A stretch of DNA of 54,781 nucleotides from an uncultured Verrucomicrobiales bacterium (GTDB lineage: Bacteria; Verrucomicrobiota; Verrucomicrobiia; Verrucomicrobiales; Akkermansiaceae): positions 1 to 54,781 of the forward strand of contig CALFVF010000031.1 of NCBI GenBank assembly GCA_937928735.1, read 5' to 3'. The stretch's first letter is position 1. Every line of letters begins with the position of its first letter. The translations under genes were made by a program, and so were the position numbers. The notes under the pieces were generated by a model. That model was given only the letters and a program-made list of their open reading frames with translations. It was not told where the DNA came from and made no database searches. Below are positions 15,149 through 24,172 of the stretch, piece by piece.

Positions 15149-17443
15149 TTAAAACTGCGCCACATCCTCTCCTATGATTTGCACCTCTGTATCCAGCTCG
15201 ATTCCGTATTCGGCTACCGCCTGAGATTGAATCTGCTCGATCAGACCTAACACATCCTGCGCACTCGCTTTGCCTTCGTTCACGATAAAATTCCCGTGCA
15301 CCGGTGATACTCTCGCCTTACCATAGGCTTTGCCTTTCATGCCGAGGTCATCCACGAGCTTACCCGCTGGCATAGCCTCTGGGTTTTTAAAAATACATCC
15401 CGCACTAGCAGCCACTGGCTGGCTGGTCTGGCGTTTGTTTTTGGAAGCACGCATTGCACTCTCGATCTCTACCTTCTGCGCGGGCTTGCCCTCAAAGGTT
15501 GCAGCAAGGGCAAAATGGCGCCGCAGCTCAGGGACATTTCGATAAAATGCCTCGATCTCCTCTCTGCTGCGCGTGTGAATCTCCCCGTCTTCATCTAAAA
15601 ATGTGACATCCACTACTTGGTCAAAGGTCTCCCAGCCCATCGCACCCGCGTTCATTCGCAGTCCCCCGCCGACATTACCGGGAATCCCCTCCATCCACTC
15701 AAATCCCGTGAGTCCTGCAACTTGGGCGACACTCGCCACTTTCTTAAAGCGCACGCCTGCTCCCGCTCGAATTGTATTTCCAGAAACCGAGATCTCGGAG
15801 AATTCTCCACGTTTTGGATGAACCACACCACCGCGAATACCTCCCTGTCGCACGAGAAGATTCGATCCTCTACCGACAACTCGAATCGGAATACCGCGCT
15901 CACGGCAGAATTTCACCACGTCGCCAAAGGCCTGAAATGTCGAAGGCTCGATCCAGAATTGAGCTGGCCCTCCCACCAAGATTGTCGTGTGCTTACTCAT
16001 CGGCTCATAGAGCTTCCAGGCGATATCATCGGCCACTCGCTCCATATCATCTAACACTTTGATATCGCGAGTGATCTTAGTGCCTATTTCATGAACATTG
16101 CCAGCCCCTAGAGTGATCAACATATCACCTTGGCGCAGTGCATTCCCCACCTGATGGTGCGCCTCAGCAACTGCTCCGACACATTCGACCTTTATTGAGC
16201 CATGCCGTGCCATCGCCTCGGCAATCGTTTCTGCACTCACCCCCTCAATGGGCTGCTCACTGGCTGGATAAATGTCGGTGATAAACACCCGATCAGCCTG
16301 CTGCAATACTGCGCCAAAATCATCTGCGAGTTTTTGCGTGCGGCTGTAGCGATGTGGCTGAAACACCACCACTAGGCGCTTCGGATCTAGCGATCTAGCA
16401 GTCTGGATCGTCGCCGCTATCTCTGTGGGATGATGGCCATAATCATCAATCACGCGTAAATGTTCACTCAAGTACTTCGTCTCAAAACGACGGCGCGCGC
16501 CCGCAAAGGTCGAGAGTGCGAGCATTGTATGCTCAAAGCTCACTCCGTGAATATCTGCTATTGCTATAGCCGCTAGAGCATTGAGCGCATTATGGCGCCC
16601 AGGAACACCAAGCTCCACACGACCTAACAAATCCCCCTTCTTATGCACATCAAAGGCGACAATGCCACTGCGCTCAAGTACATTAGACGCGGTGTAATCA
16701 GCCTCTTCCCATCCATAGGAAACCCCCTGAGGTGATGTCGCACACAGCTCGCGAGCGACTGGGCACTCTTGGCAATACACCCAGCTGCCTGAGGTCTGTT
16801 TGAGTAATGTTTGAAAGACTGTTTTGATATGCTCAAGATCCTTGTAGTGATCCAGATGCTCTTCTTCGATATTGAGCACCACAGCATGCTTTGGTGTGTA
16901 GAGCGCGAGTGTTCCATCACTCTCATCACCTTCTGCCACCATCGCCTGCCCCTTATCATCCCAGTGCGCATTCACTCCTAAGACGGGAATTTCTGCTCCC
17001 ACATAATGACTGGGGTGGATCCCTCCACGGCGCATGATGTGAGCACACATTGCAGAGGTCGTCGTTTTCCCATGTGTCCCGGAGATCACGATACCTTCTT
17101 TCCCTTTTAAAATAGCGGCCAAACATTCCGCACGCCGTATGGCTGGAATATTCAAGCGCTCCGCCTCCATGCGGGCGGGATTGGTCGAGCGAATTGCGGA
17201 AGAGTACACCACGACATCTGCCCCGTGTACACACTCAGCTAGGTGTGGACTCGTAAAATGCAGTCCCATATTCTGCATGCGCTGAGTCTCGCCACTCGTG
17301 ACCCGATCTGAGCCGCTCACACGGTGCCCCATCCCTAACAAGAGCGAGGCCAGCCCACTCATACCTGATCCAGCCACCCCGATCAGGTGGATTCTTAATG
17401 GCGCCTGAGAGTTCAGGAGTTTCTGACTTAATTCTTCTATCAT
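15149..17443 (-). CDS. murC/murB: fused UDP-N-acetylmuramate--L-alanine ligase / UDP-N-acetylenolpyruvoylglucosamine reductase
   Basis: Single 764-residue polypeptide carrying two consecutive peptidoglycan enzymes. Residues about 1-460 are MurC: N-terminal IHLIGVAGSGMSGLA, ATP loop ISGTHGKTTTSAM (about 119-131), NALNALAAIAIA, and DDYGHHPTEI. Residues about 470-764 are MurB: FAD-binding VVGRGSNLLVR, GIPGNVGGGLRMNAGAMG, and catalytic SAGCIFKNP. MurB makes UDP-MurNAc, the substrate of MurC, so the fusion could channel product; a frameshift artefact is unlikely because the frame is continuous and linkers are clean. The start overlaps the murG stop (ATGA). Confidence 0.95.
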   Translation of the reverse strand: MIEELSQKLLNSQAPLRIHLIGVAGSGMSGLASLLLGMGHRVSGSDRVTSGETQRMQNMGLHFTSPHLAECVHGADVVVYSSAIRSTNPARMEAERLNIPAIRRAECLAAILKGKEGIVISGTHGKTTTSAMCAHIMRRGGIHPSHYVGAEIPVLGVNAHWDDKGQAMVAEGDESDGTLALYTPKHAVVLNIEEEHLDHYKDLEHIKTVFQTLLKQTSGSWVYCQECPVARELCATSPQGVSYGWEEADYTASNVLERSGIVAFDVHKKGDLLGRVELGVPGRHNALNALAAIAIADIHGVSFEHTMLALSTFAGARRRFETKYLSEHLRVIDDYGHHPTEIAATIQTARSLDPKRLVVVFQPHRYSRTQKLADDFGAVLQQADRVFITDIYPASEQPIEGVSAETIAEAMARHGSIKVECVGAVAEAHHQVGNALRQGDMLITLGAGNVHEIGTKITRDIKVLDDMERVADDIAWKLYEPMSKHTTILVGGPAQFWIEPSTFQAFGDVVKFCRERGIPIRVVGRGSNLLVRQGGIRGGVVHPKRGEFSEISVSGNTIRAGAGVRFKKVASVAQVAGLTGFEWMEGIPGNVGGGLRMNAGAMGWETFDQVVDVTFLDEDGEIHTRSREEIEAFYRNVPELRRHFALAATFEGKPAQKVEIESAMRASKNKRQTSQPVAASAGCIFKNPEAMPAGKLVDDLGMKGKAYGKARVSPVHGNFIVNEGKASAQDVLGLIEQIQSQAVAEYGIELDTEVQIIGEDVAQF

Positions 17444-18525
17444 GCCTGCTCTATGACTTTACAAATTTGTTGGGCTGCATCCTTCACTGCTAATTCACTC
17501 GCCGCTCTAGACATCAACTCCAGCGTTTCTTCATTTCCTAACAGGCGACTTATATCAACCACCAATGAACCTGCATCCATATCTGCCTCTTGCCGCAGCA
17601 AGGCCGCGCCTTTTTTCTCAAAGACTTCCGCATTTTTTGTCTGATGGTCATCTGCCGCGTAGGGATAAGGCACAAGTATAGATGGTAGACCTAGATACGC
17701 TAGCTCTGTCATACTCGACGCCCCGCTGCGACAGAGTACTAGATCACTGAGTGCATAGGCTGCTGCCATATCATCACAGAATGCGATGACTTTATGCCCA
17801 GCCATATCCCCTACTTGACCACTCACACGATCATAATCAAAGTTCCCTGTAATATGGAGAAACTGCACTTCAGGTAGAGCTCTCGAGGCTTCCACCACAA
17901 AGGTATTGAGCTGCTTGGCTCCCTGACTGCCACCCATCACAAGGACTGTCGGCTGCTGCGCAGATAAGCCATAGCGCTCAGCGACTTCCTCTCTACTCAC
18001 ATGCTGCGTGAGCTCCTCACGCACAGGAGTGCCTGTCACCACGCACTCTGATTTGGGAAAGAATGACACTGCAGCCTCTAGCCCTAGCATGACTTTTGTA
18101 CAAAACTTCGCGGTCAATCGGTTTGCTTTACCGGGCAGGGCATTGGAGTCATGCACATAGGTCTGGAGACCAAGGCGCTTACCTGCCAGCACTGGTGGTA
18201 AAGAGGTGAAACCACCCATACCGATCACCACATCTGTCTGACTGCGCTTCAAGAGAATCCTGCACTGCTGAGATGTCTTCCAGACATTCCAGAGGAAAGG
18301 CAGCATCTTAAGAGACAGTGTACTGGGTTTCGCCACAGCGGGCACGGTATCAAAATCGAAGTCTTTGTATTTCTCAGAAGCTTGAGCGTCTACTTTCTTC
18401 TCAGAGATCAATAGTCTCGCGGAGTGACCTCGTGCTTTGAGCTCTTGAGCGACAGCGATCCCCGGAAAGAGGTGCCCTCCGGTCCCTCCACAAGCTATCA
18501 CGACATGTTTGCTCTTATTTTCCAT
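17440..18525 (-). CDS. murG: undecaprenyl-PP-MurNAc-pentapeptide GlcNAc transferase
   Basis: Peripheral inner-membrane GT28 glycosyltransferase converting lipid I to lipid II. The N-terminal glycine-rich loop is VIACGGTGGHLFPGIAVAQE. The second G-loop is VLVMGGSQGAKQLN (about 195) and the donor-binding region is LVLCRSGASSMTELAYLGLP (about 260), followed by PYPYAADDHQTKNA. Length 361 is usual. First gene of the division cluster; ftsW, commonly upstream, is missing and a 277-bp gap without a clear terminator separates it from speD on the same strand. Confidence 0.95.
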   Translation of the reverse strand: MENKSKHVVIACGGTGGHLFPGIAVAQELKARGHSARLLISEKKVDAQASEKYKDFDFDTVPAVAKPSTLSLKMLPFLWNVWKTSQQCRILLKRSQTDVVIGMGGFTSLPPVLAGKRLGLQTYVHDSNALPGKANRLTAKFCTKVMLGLEAAVSFFPKSECVVTGTPVREELTQHVSREEVAERYGLSAQQPTVLVMGGSQGAKQLNTFVVEASRALPEVQFLHITGNFDYDRVSGQVGDMAGHKVIAFCDDMAAAYALSDLVLCRSGASSMTELAYLGLPSILVPYPYAADDHQTKNAEVFEKKGAALLRQEADMDAGSLVVDISRLLGNEETLELMSRAASELAVKDAAQQICKVIEQA

Positions 18526-18802
18526 CTTAATCTATTTTCTGTCTTCTCTCTTTCTCGCTGATTGCTTCCTATTTCGCGTATCGCGCCCTGCTGTATGCTC
18601 TACCCTCCTGAAGGATCCATTCTAGCTTCGCCATCACTCACCTCATTCAGACCACTGATTCTTAGCCTCTTAGAAAAGCTCACTAAGTATGTGAGAAATC
18701 AAGAATGTCAGCAAATATAAAATACATGAAACCACACAATTTCCACCAGTTTCTCACAGCTTACTCTCCCCTGCTGTTTCACCTAGATTGTCGTAGGCAC
18801 CC

Positions 18803-19192
18803 TTAAGGCTCTGCTTCGCGATTTCTCAGAGCCTGGGGCCCGCGACTTAGTTTCTTGAGCGCGTATTTCCTCGGGGTGAATGCTTTTAGAATTTGTTGAT
18901 AAATCGCCTCCGCGATCTCTTCTTTTCCGCAAGTGAATATATCCACTGCCGCATAATCAAGCTCCGGCCAAGTATGCACGGCCAAATGACTCTCCGCAAT
19001 AATCACCACGCCACTCAGCCCCTGAGGACTATATTGATGAAGCAGCGTCTGAATCACCTGAGCTCCTCCGCGCCGTGCACAGCCTTCTAGAGTGCGTTCT
19101 AGCAAATGCGCATCCACGAGGAATTCTCTGGGCACTTCTGAGAGCTCAATGAGATAATGAACCCCGGGAGCATGCTGACTCTCTGTCTCCAT
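18803..19192 (-). CDS. speD: S-adenosylmethionine decarboxylase proenzyme
   Basis: Makes decarboxylated SAM, the aminopropyl donor for spermidine. With the ATG at 19192 the protein has 129 residues, as in the short prokaryotic class 1B enzymes. Self-cleavage at Glu67-Ser68 (AESHLAVHTWPE) yields the pyruvoyl group; His73 and Cys88 (DIFTCGKEE) complete the active-site set, with spacing as in the Thermotoga enzyme. Earlier in-frame starts would overlap the upstream gene by over 70 codons. It is the last of six closely packed genes that include a membrane SpeE-like protein and a DUF350 protein. Confidence 0.93.
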   Translation of the reverse strand: METESQHAPGVHYLIELSEVPREFLVDAHLLERTLEGCARRGGAQVIQTLLHQYSPQGLSGVVIIAESHLAVHTWPELDYAAVDIFTCGKEEIAEAIYQQILKAFTPRKYALKKLSRGPQALRNREAEP

Positions 19193-19202
19193 ATTTATCG
19201 AA

Positions 19203-19982
19203 TTAGAGACTCCACACAGCTTGCCAAATTGGTATTTCCCATCCTGGAAGAGGTGGCGGTAATCGGGAGTCATGCCGACCGTGGGCGGGATACCACGCCT
19301 GTAAGTTCGCGTGTATTTCCTGATCCTCAGGATGTAGCATACGCAAACACTCAAAACCTTGCTCCACAATATCATCCAGTACAGCTTGAGCCGTGACAAC
19401 ACCATTCTCCCCCTCAAATGCTAACTCATCAGGCTGAATCGCTGAGTCACAAATCTCCACCACTTGATCCCAGAACACACCATGTGCCAGCTCTGTCTGC
19501 CAGCCTGCTGTCTGCTGATCAAATCTCTCCTCACTAACAAAATGGAAGAAAACTAACTCGGGAGCTGATCCGCCTAAGTGCCCAATCACTGCAACGCGCA
19601 GATCCTCCCATCTCTCCTCCGCGAGAAGACTCTGCCACTCCGCTTTAGAGCCGCACTCAGAGTAATACGCCCAAGCGAATTCCCCAGCCTCAAGATCCAC
19701 GTAGCCGAAGAGATCCAAGTAAGTGAGTAGTGCTTGATAGCGTGCCTCAAATTGCTGAGCCTTCACCACCCCTGACTCACTCACCGTGTAGTGATGTTGT
19801 GCTGAGAGCTCCACATAACCTTTACTCTGAAGCAGTAGCAAACTGGGCTCTAGACATTGATCATTATTCTCTAGCAGAACATCGTAGTCCCGCTGATTCT
19901 TCCACATAGAAAACAATAGGAAAGACGCTGCGGCCTCCCGGCGACTCTGCTCAGACACTTCATATTTCATTGCACGTACCAT
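19203..19982 (-). CDS. unknown protein in the polyamine/DUF350 operon
   Basis: Not recognised. Soluble, acidic, about 255-259 residues; the start may be 19982 or 19970 (MKYEVSEQ), neither with a clear ribosome site. The first 85 residues (helices around FLLFSMWKNQ and PSLLLLQSKGYVEL, then HHYTVSESGVVKA) look like a winged-helix fold. A second part has AVIGHLGGSAPELVFFHF, and the end is Pro/Trp-rich. It lies 21 bp after the DUF350 gene and 10 bp before speD, so it is very probably part of that system. A regulator or adaptor role is a guess. Confidence 0.6.
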   Translation of the reverse strand: MVRAMKYEVSEQSRREAAASFLLFSMWKNQRDYDVLLENNDQCLEPSLLLLQSKGYVELSAQHHYTVSESGVVKAQQFEARYQALLTYLDLFGYVDLEAGEFAWAYYSECGSKAEWQSLLAEERWEDLRVAVIGHLGGSAPELVFFHFVSEERFDQQTAGWQTELAHGVFWDQVVEICDSAIQPDELAFEGENGVVTAQAVLDDIVEQGFECLRMLHPEDQEIHANLQAWYPAHGRHDSRLPPPLPGWEIPIWQAVWSL

Positions 19983-20003
19983 GACCCAAAAACAGGCTCT
20001 GTT

Positions 20004-20900
20004 CTACCAAAATGCTCCCACCAAAACGAGGGAAACCCCGATGACGACTCCAGCCTCTATGAGACCTGCTCCCCAGTTTCTGTCCTCAGAGATTTCCTTA
20101 TCGACTTGAGCGTATGGCAAGATCATCCAATCCACTAATTTTCTCGTCAAAATCAAGACAACCGCAGACACCACGCCCCATAGCAACAAGCCAACTAAGC
20201 TATCATCTGATCTAACATAAAACGCCAATAGTATCCCAAAGCCCACTAAATTCCCTGCAAAGGCAACTCCCACCGCTGGATTATCCGCTTCGAGCTCCGC
20301 GTGCATATCGAACTTTGTCCCCCATTGATAGAGATAGCTAAAGAGAATCAGCAAAGCCTGCCCGATAAGAAAGAAGACACCTGAGAGGAAAAACTCTTCA
20401 TAAAACACGCCGACTTCATCCCCGCTGAGTGAGGCGCGAATAATGAGTGCCGTCGCTATGTAAGACCCTGCTTGAGCGGCACCTAGCCCCACATTGCGAT
20501 CTTTTACTAATTCTTTTTGGTTAGAAAACTTAGGCAGAATCAAGCGATCATTCACAACACGCGAAATGAGTAGCATCACCATACCCACGCCACACCAGAC
20601 AAAGGTATTGAATAAATCATTGGCCCAGCCCAGCCAGCCGGTCTCATAAATATTTAAGCCAGAAGGTGACACTAATATACCGTGAAAGACCAAACACAGA
20701 GCCACCAAGTAACCTGTGAAGGATACAGCCACCGCTTTATTATCCACCTCTGTAAGCTGCCGATCTAGTGCATAGTCAGTAAAGCGCTGATTACACAGCT
20801 TCGCGATAAAGAGCATCAGCATCGCCACGAGCAGATACAAAAGGGCGCGCCAGTCAAGCAGATCCATCAAGCTTCTGAGAGAAACAAAATCTTCCATCAC
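20004..20900 (-). CDS. DUF350 (YjfL-family) membrane protein, two tandem units
   Basis: Integral membrane protein of 298 residues with about eight hydrophobic segments. It is an internal duplication: EVDNKAVAVSFTGYLVAL pairs with EADNPAVGVAFAGNLVGF, and RLILPKFSNQKELVKDRNVG pairs with WMILPYAQVDKEISEDRNWG. This is the DUF350 pattern known from E. coli YjfL, whose locus also carries a polyamine-linked gene (yjfC). Function is unknown; a channel or a lipid/polyamine-related membrane role has been suggested by association. The GTG at 20900 overlaps the stop of the preceding gene (GTGA), and an ATG follows directly; a good GGAGGT lies upstream. Confidence 0.85.
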   Translation of the reverse strand: MMEDFVSLRSLMDLLDWRALLYLLVAMLMLFIAKLCNQRFTDYALDRQLTEVDNKAVAVSFTGYLVALCLVFHGILVSPSGLNIYETGWLGWANDLFNTFVWCGVGMVMLLISRVVNDRLILPKFSNQKELVKDRNVGLGAAQAGSYIATALIIRASLSGDEVGVFYEEFFLSGVFFLIGQALLILFSYLYQWGTKFDMHAELEADNPAVGVAFAGNLVGFGILLAFYVRSDDSLVGLLLWGVVSAVVLILTRKLVDWMILPYAQVDKEISEDRNWGAGLIEAGVVIGVSLVLVGAFW

Positions 20901-21811
20901 TTACCACCTCCAAATGCACTACCTGAACGGGATGATCCCCAGCCTCCAAATCGAGAAGACGAACTTCTCGAACCCTGTGAGCCCTGTGTACCAAACCCAC
21001 GCGAGCTTCCCACTTTATTTGATTTTGCACCACCAAAGCCACCTCTTGAGAGTGTCTTTGAGGGGTTTCTACTCTGAAAGGCGCGCTGTGTACGCGTCGG
21101 ATTCTTCAGAGGTGCTTTAATTTTTGTCGCCGTTTTATTCAAATTGGGAGACTTCATTGGCTGTTTCGCACGACTAACAGAAGTCTTTTTTACGGCCGTG
21201 CGGTAAGGTTTTCCTTTATGAGCGGCATTGTACTGCTGATAGGATCTCGGCTTCGCACGCTGATACTCCCCAGGATAATTATTCCAGCCCCAGCGAGATG
21301 AGTAGGGTGAATGAGAATTCCACAAATAACTCCAGAGGATAATATTACTCAGACTAGATGTGTAGTGGTAGTGGTGATTATTTCCATAGAGACTCTGATT
21401 TCCCTGTGTATTCACACTGGCCTGCCCATTCTCTTCTTCAAACTGGATCGTACAGAGCTCTTGCTCATCGCCTTCTGCGACCTCTGTGGTTAGTGAGAAT
21501 CCGCGCGCGGCCTTATCATGCACCTCCGTCACCTTAATAAAATCAACCACATCGTCTTCATTAAGATCTAAGTTGTTCACTGAATTACCTGGGCTATTGA
21601 GTTTCTTTTCAAAATCCTCGGCACTTTTTGAGCGCGTCGCTAGATCTGTCACAGCCTGCAAGTCGAGACCATCTGCTGCTGTTTGGACAATGGTCGTCAC
21701 ATACTCTGTGCGAGAGCGCTCACAGCTTGTCAGCAGCCAGCTGTACAAGCAAATGCCCATCAGAGTGTAGACCCATATTCTCTGTTTCGCTTCTTTGATT
21801 TTATATCTCAT
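20897..21811 (-). CDS. putative lipoprotein with Gly/Ser/Arg-rich tail
   Basis: Not recognised. The start at 21811 is chosen because GGAG sits at normal distance and only 2 bp separate it from the upstream gene. A hydrophobic stretch ends in LLTSC, a good lipobox, so it is probably membrane-anchored through the Cys. Residues about 35-130 contain a small folded part with many Asp/Glu. Then comes a Tyr/Trp/His-rich stretch (NNHHYHYTSS, SRWGWNNYPG) and a long basic, Gly/Ser-rich low-complexity tail (GGFGGAKSNK, RFGGWGSSRSG). It overlaps the DUF350 start, so it probably acts in the same membrane process. Confidence 0.6.
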   Translation of the reverse strand: MRYKIKEAKQRIWVYTLMGICLYSWLLTSCERSRTEYVTTIVQTAADGLDLQAVTDLATRSKSAEDFEKKLNSPGNSVNNLDLNEDDVVDFIKVTEVHDKAARGFSLTTEVAEGDEQELCTIQFEEENGQASVNTQGNQSLYGNNHHYHYTSSLSNIILWSYLWNSHSPYSSRWGWNNYPGEYQRAKPRSYQQYNAAHKGKPYRTAVKKTSVSRAKQPMKSPNLNKTATKIKAPLKNPTRTQRAFQSRNPSKTLSRGGFGGAKSNKVGSSRGFGTQGSQGSRSSSSRFGGWGSSRSGSAFGGGK

Positions 21812-21813
21812 TC

Positions 21814-23487
21814 TTATTCTCTCCACCCCGAAAGGTAATGATTCAGTACAGCAGGATGAGCTATAGTTGTAATATCTGTGTAGGTGCTGTCCAGCCCAGC
21901 TTTTCCAAATACCAAGTTAGCCTTGAGCCTCTCTAAGCTCAAATACCGTGTGTCTGAAATCAAGGAGTCGAGCTCTAAGATCTCTTGTTCTATAGGCTTC
22001 ACCCCCACTCGCTCCTCATGACGAGCGATCCACCAGCCCCATTCACCAAAAGATGGCACATGATCATGATAGGGAAGTGTTGAAAAACCAGCTGCATCCA
22101 GAGTTCTCCCGATACACAAGAACGCTTCTTTCGCTCTATCTGGGGAAGTGGCCTGCTGCACCATACACCCCTCTGTGGATAGTTTACTTTTTAGTGCTCC
22201 ATAAAAATGCTGGCTATAGAGCTTCGCCAGCTCAGGGGCGGATGGATCTGGAAAATCCAGAATAATGACATCAAATAAGCCGCTCGGCTCACGCGCAAAC
22301 GCTGCAGCATCAATATTACGCACCGAGACCTCAGGCCCCTGCTCAAAGACTTGGCGGCGCTGAATCCTGCGTTGATGCGGCTCTATGAGTCTCTGCGTGC
22401 CATTGGTTCGTATCGCTGCCGACTTCTTCACATTCACATTCGCGTGACTTAGACTGCCCCCATTTAACTCGACAAATAAGGGATGCTCGGAGGCCAGCTT
22501 CGTCATCGCTGGATCGAGATCAACTAGAATCACCTCTTCCACCTCTGGGTACTTCAGCACCTCACGCAGAGCAAGTCCATCTCCACCACCAAGAATCAGA
22601 ACACGCTGAGCACTGGGTACGAGACTCATCGCTGGATGCACCAAATTTTCATGGTAAAGCGCCTCATCATAAGAGGAGAACTGGATATGACCATTAATAT
22701 AGCAGCGCACATGACCACTCAGACTCTCTGTCACCACAATATGCTGATAAGGAGTCGTCTCCGCAAGGATCACGCGATCGCTAAAAAGCCTCTGCTCCGC
22801 CTTCGCTGACCACCCCTGCGTCTGTGAGACACCCGCAGCAAGCACGACACCTGCGATCACTATCCCCACATACATCCCCTTCGTGGTGTCTTGCTGACGC
22901 CGAAAGCACAGCAAACACAATAGCACTGCCAACAAACTCACAAAGCCTAACACATAGGCAATCTGGTGAATGGTAAAAAACTTCGGCAAGACAAAGATCC
23001 ACATGATAGCTCCCGCTAATGCACCAATATAGTCCATCTTTAAAACTCTCGCCAAATTACTGCGAATATCAGCGCTATAGTTTTCATTTAATCGAGAAAT
23101 CAGCGGAATCTCAAAGCCGATAAGCACCCCAATCAGACTCACCACGCCGTAATACACCAAGCCGAAAAAATAAGGCTCATAAGCAAAACTAAAGAGCATG
23201 CATAGCGGGCCAAAACCTCCCAAAAGAGCAAGCGCAATCTGGGAGAGCACCAAGACGCGAAGCACCTGCTGAGGTCTTACGAGGCGCTGAATTTCCGCCC
23301 CCATCCCCATACAGAACAGCATGACTCCGATCACAATCGCCCACTGCTGGACAGAATTACCCAGTAAGTCAGAAGCAAATTTCGAAAACGTGTACTCATA
23401 GGCCAGGCCACAACCACCCATGATAAAAATCACAATACCAAGTAATAGCCCGCGCTGACTCTCTCTCTGATCTTTCTCCTTCTTCAT
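21814..23487 (-). CDS. membrane-bound spermidine-synthase-like aminopropyltransferase
   Basis: 557-residue protein: an N-terminal membrane part of about seven segments (residues about 12-215) followed by a SpeE-type methyltransferase-fold domain (about 235-500). The SAM-binding VLILGGGDGLALREVL lies near residue 300, then EVILVDLDPAM. The gate region reads DVIILDFPDPSAPE where classic SpeE has D-S-[ST]-D-P-x-GP, so substrate specificity may differ. Fused MFS-like/SpeE proteins of this kind are widespread but poorly characterised. It is paired in one operon with speD, which would supply decarboxylated SAM. Whether the product is spermidine is unproven. Confidence 0.8.
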   Translation of the reverse strand: MKKEKDQRESQRGLLLGIVIFIMGGCGLAYEYTFSKFASDLLGNSVQQWAIVIGVMLFCMGMGAEIQRLVRPQQVLRVLVLSQIALALLGGFGPLCMLFSFAYEPYFFGLVYYGVVSLIGVLIGFEIPLISRLNENYSADIRSNLARVLKMDYIGALAGAIMWIFVLPKFFTIHQIAYVLGFVSLLAVLLCLLCFRRQQDTTKGMYVGIVIAGVVLAAGVSQTQGWSAKAEQRLFSDRVILAETTPYQHIVVTESLSGHVRCYINGHIQFSSYDEALYHENLVHPAMSLVPSAQRVLILGGGDGLALREVLKYPEVEEVILVDLDPAMTKLASEHPLFVELNGGSLSHANVNVKKSAAIRTNGTQRLIEPHQRRIQRRQVFEQGPEVSVRNIDAAAFAREPSGLFDVIILDFPDPSAPELAKLYSQHFYGALKSKLSTEGCMVQQATSPDRAKEAFLCIGRTLDAAGFSTLPYHDHVPSFGEWGWWIARHEERVGVKPIEQEILELDSLISDTRYLSLERLKANLVFGKAGLDSTYTDITTIAHPAVLNHYLSGWRE

Positions 23488-23538
23488 GACATCACACTTT
23501 CACCCTATGTATCTCCTCAGTATCCTAAGACAGTCATT

Positions 23539-23961
23539 TCACGAGTCTTCTCTCAGAGGCTTCACTGCGGGATTTTGAGGTGTCACCACTATGCCTAGCT
23601 CCCTCGCCTTCTCGATCGCAATTGGCTTTGCTTGGCACTGCTTTTGCCACCCCTCAAAATTCCAATAATTCGGAAAGCCCCTGCACTGAAGAGGCTTTAC
23701 GGGGTGAATCCGACACCCCCCTTTTTCTAACATGATGCACTCGTGGTTTTCTTTTTCAATGAGGGATAAGCCATTTCTCCCTGTTCGCAGTCTCGTATAG
23801 TCCTCAATAAACTCCTGCTCTTCTAGACCGAGGTGCTCTGCAATCACATTGATCTCCTGATCTGTAATTTTCACATCCCCTGGCCAGCGACAACAAGCCG
23901 TGCAGCGATCACATTCGTACCAAGTCTCAGGATCCAATAGCATGCAAAAAACTATCGCCAT
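23539..23961 (-). CDS. YkgJ-family cysteine cluster protein
   Basis: Small protein (134 or 140 residues; ATGs at 23943 and 23961, neither decisive) with the metal-binding pattern C-x2-C-x2-CC (ECDRCTACCRW). Downstream are C-x5-GCRIHPVKPLQCRGFP and a last Cys in WQKQCQ. This matches the YkgJ/FliB-like zinc- or iron-chelating family. The metal and substrate are unknown. Reading away from the structured leader at 24.2 kb, it would be the first gene of the polyamine/DUF350 operon, 51 bp before the SpeE-like gene. Family assignment is good, function open. Confidence 0.75.
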   Translation of the reverse strand: MAIVFCMLLDPETWYECDRCTACCRWPGDVKITDQEINVIAEHLGLEEQEFIEDYTRLRTGRNGLSLIEKENHECIMLEKGGCRIHPVKPLQCRGFPNYWNFEGWQKQCQAKPIAIEKARELGIVVTPQNPAVKPLREDS

Positions 23962-24172
23962 GCTCGCTCGATCACCAGTGAAAATTCAAAGCCTTAGAGA
24001 GCACCTGAGTTATCCATCATCAAGATCATGATAAAACCCTCTTTCTCATACCCATCGAGACCTAATGGATAGATCTTTACGACAGCGCAAACCTAGACGC
24101 AGCCAAATCACAGTGTAAATCAGGAGTCTCGCGAAAAACAGAGGGGCAGAGAGCATCACTTACTCATTTCAA

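Noticed and set aside
19193..19417. N-terminal extension of speD by 75 codons
   Set aside because: Overlaps the upstream gene and exceeds the class 1B size; Ser68/His73/Cys88 spacing fits the short form.
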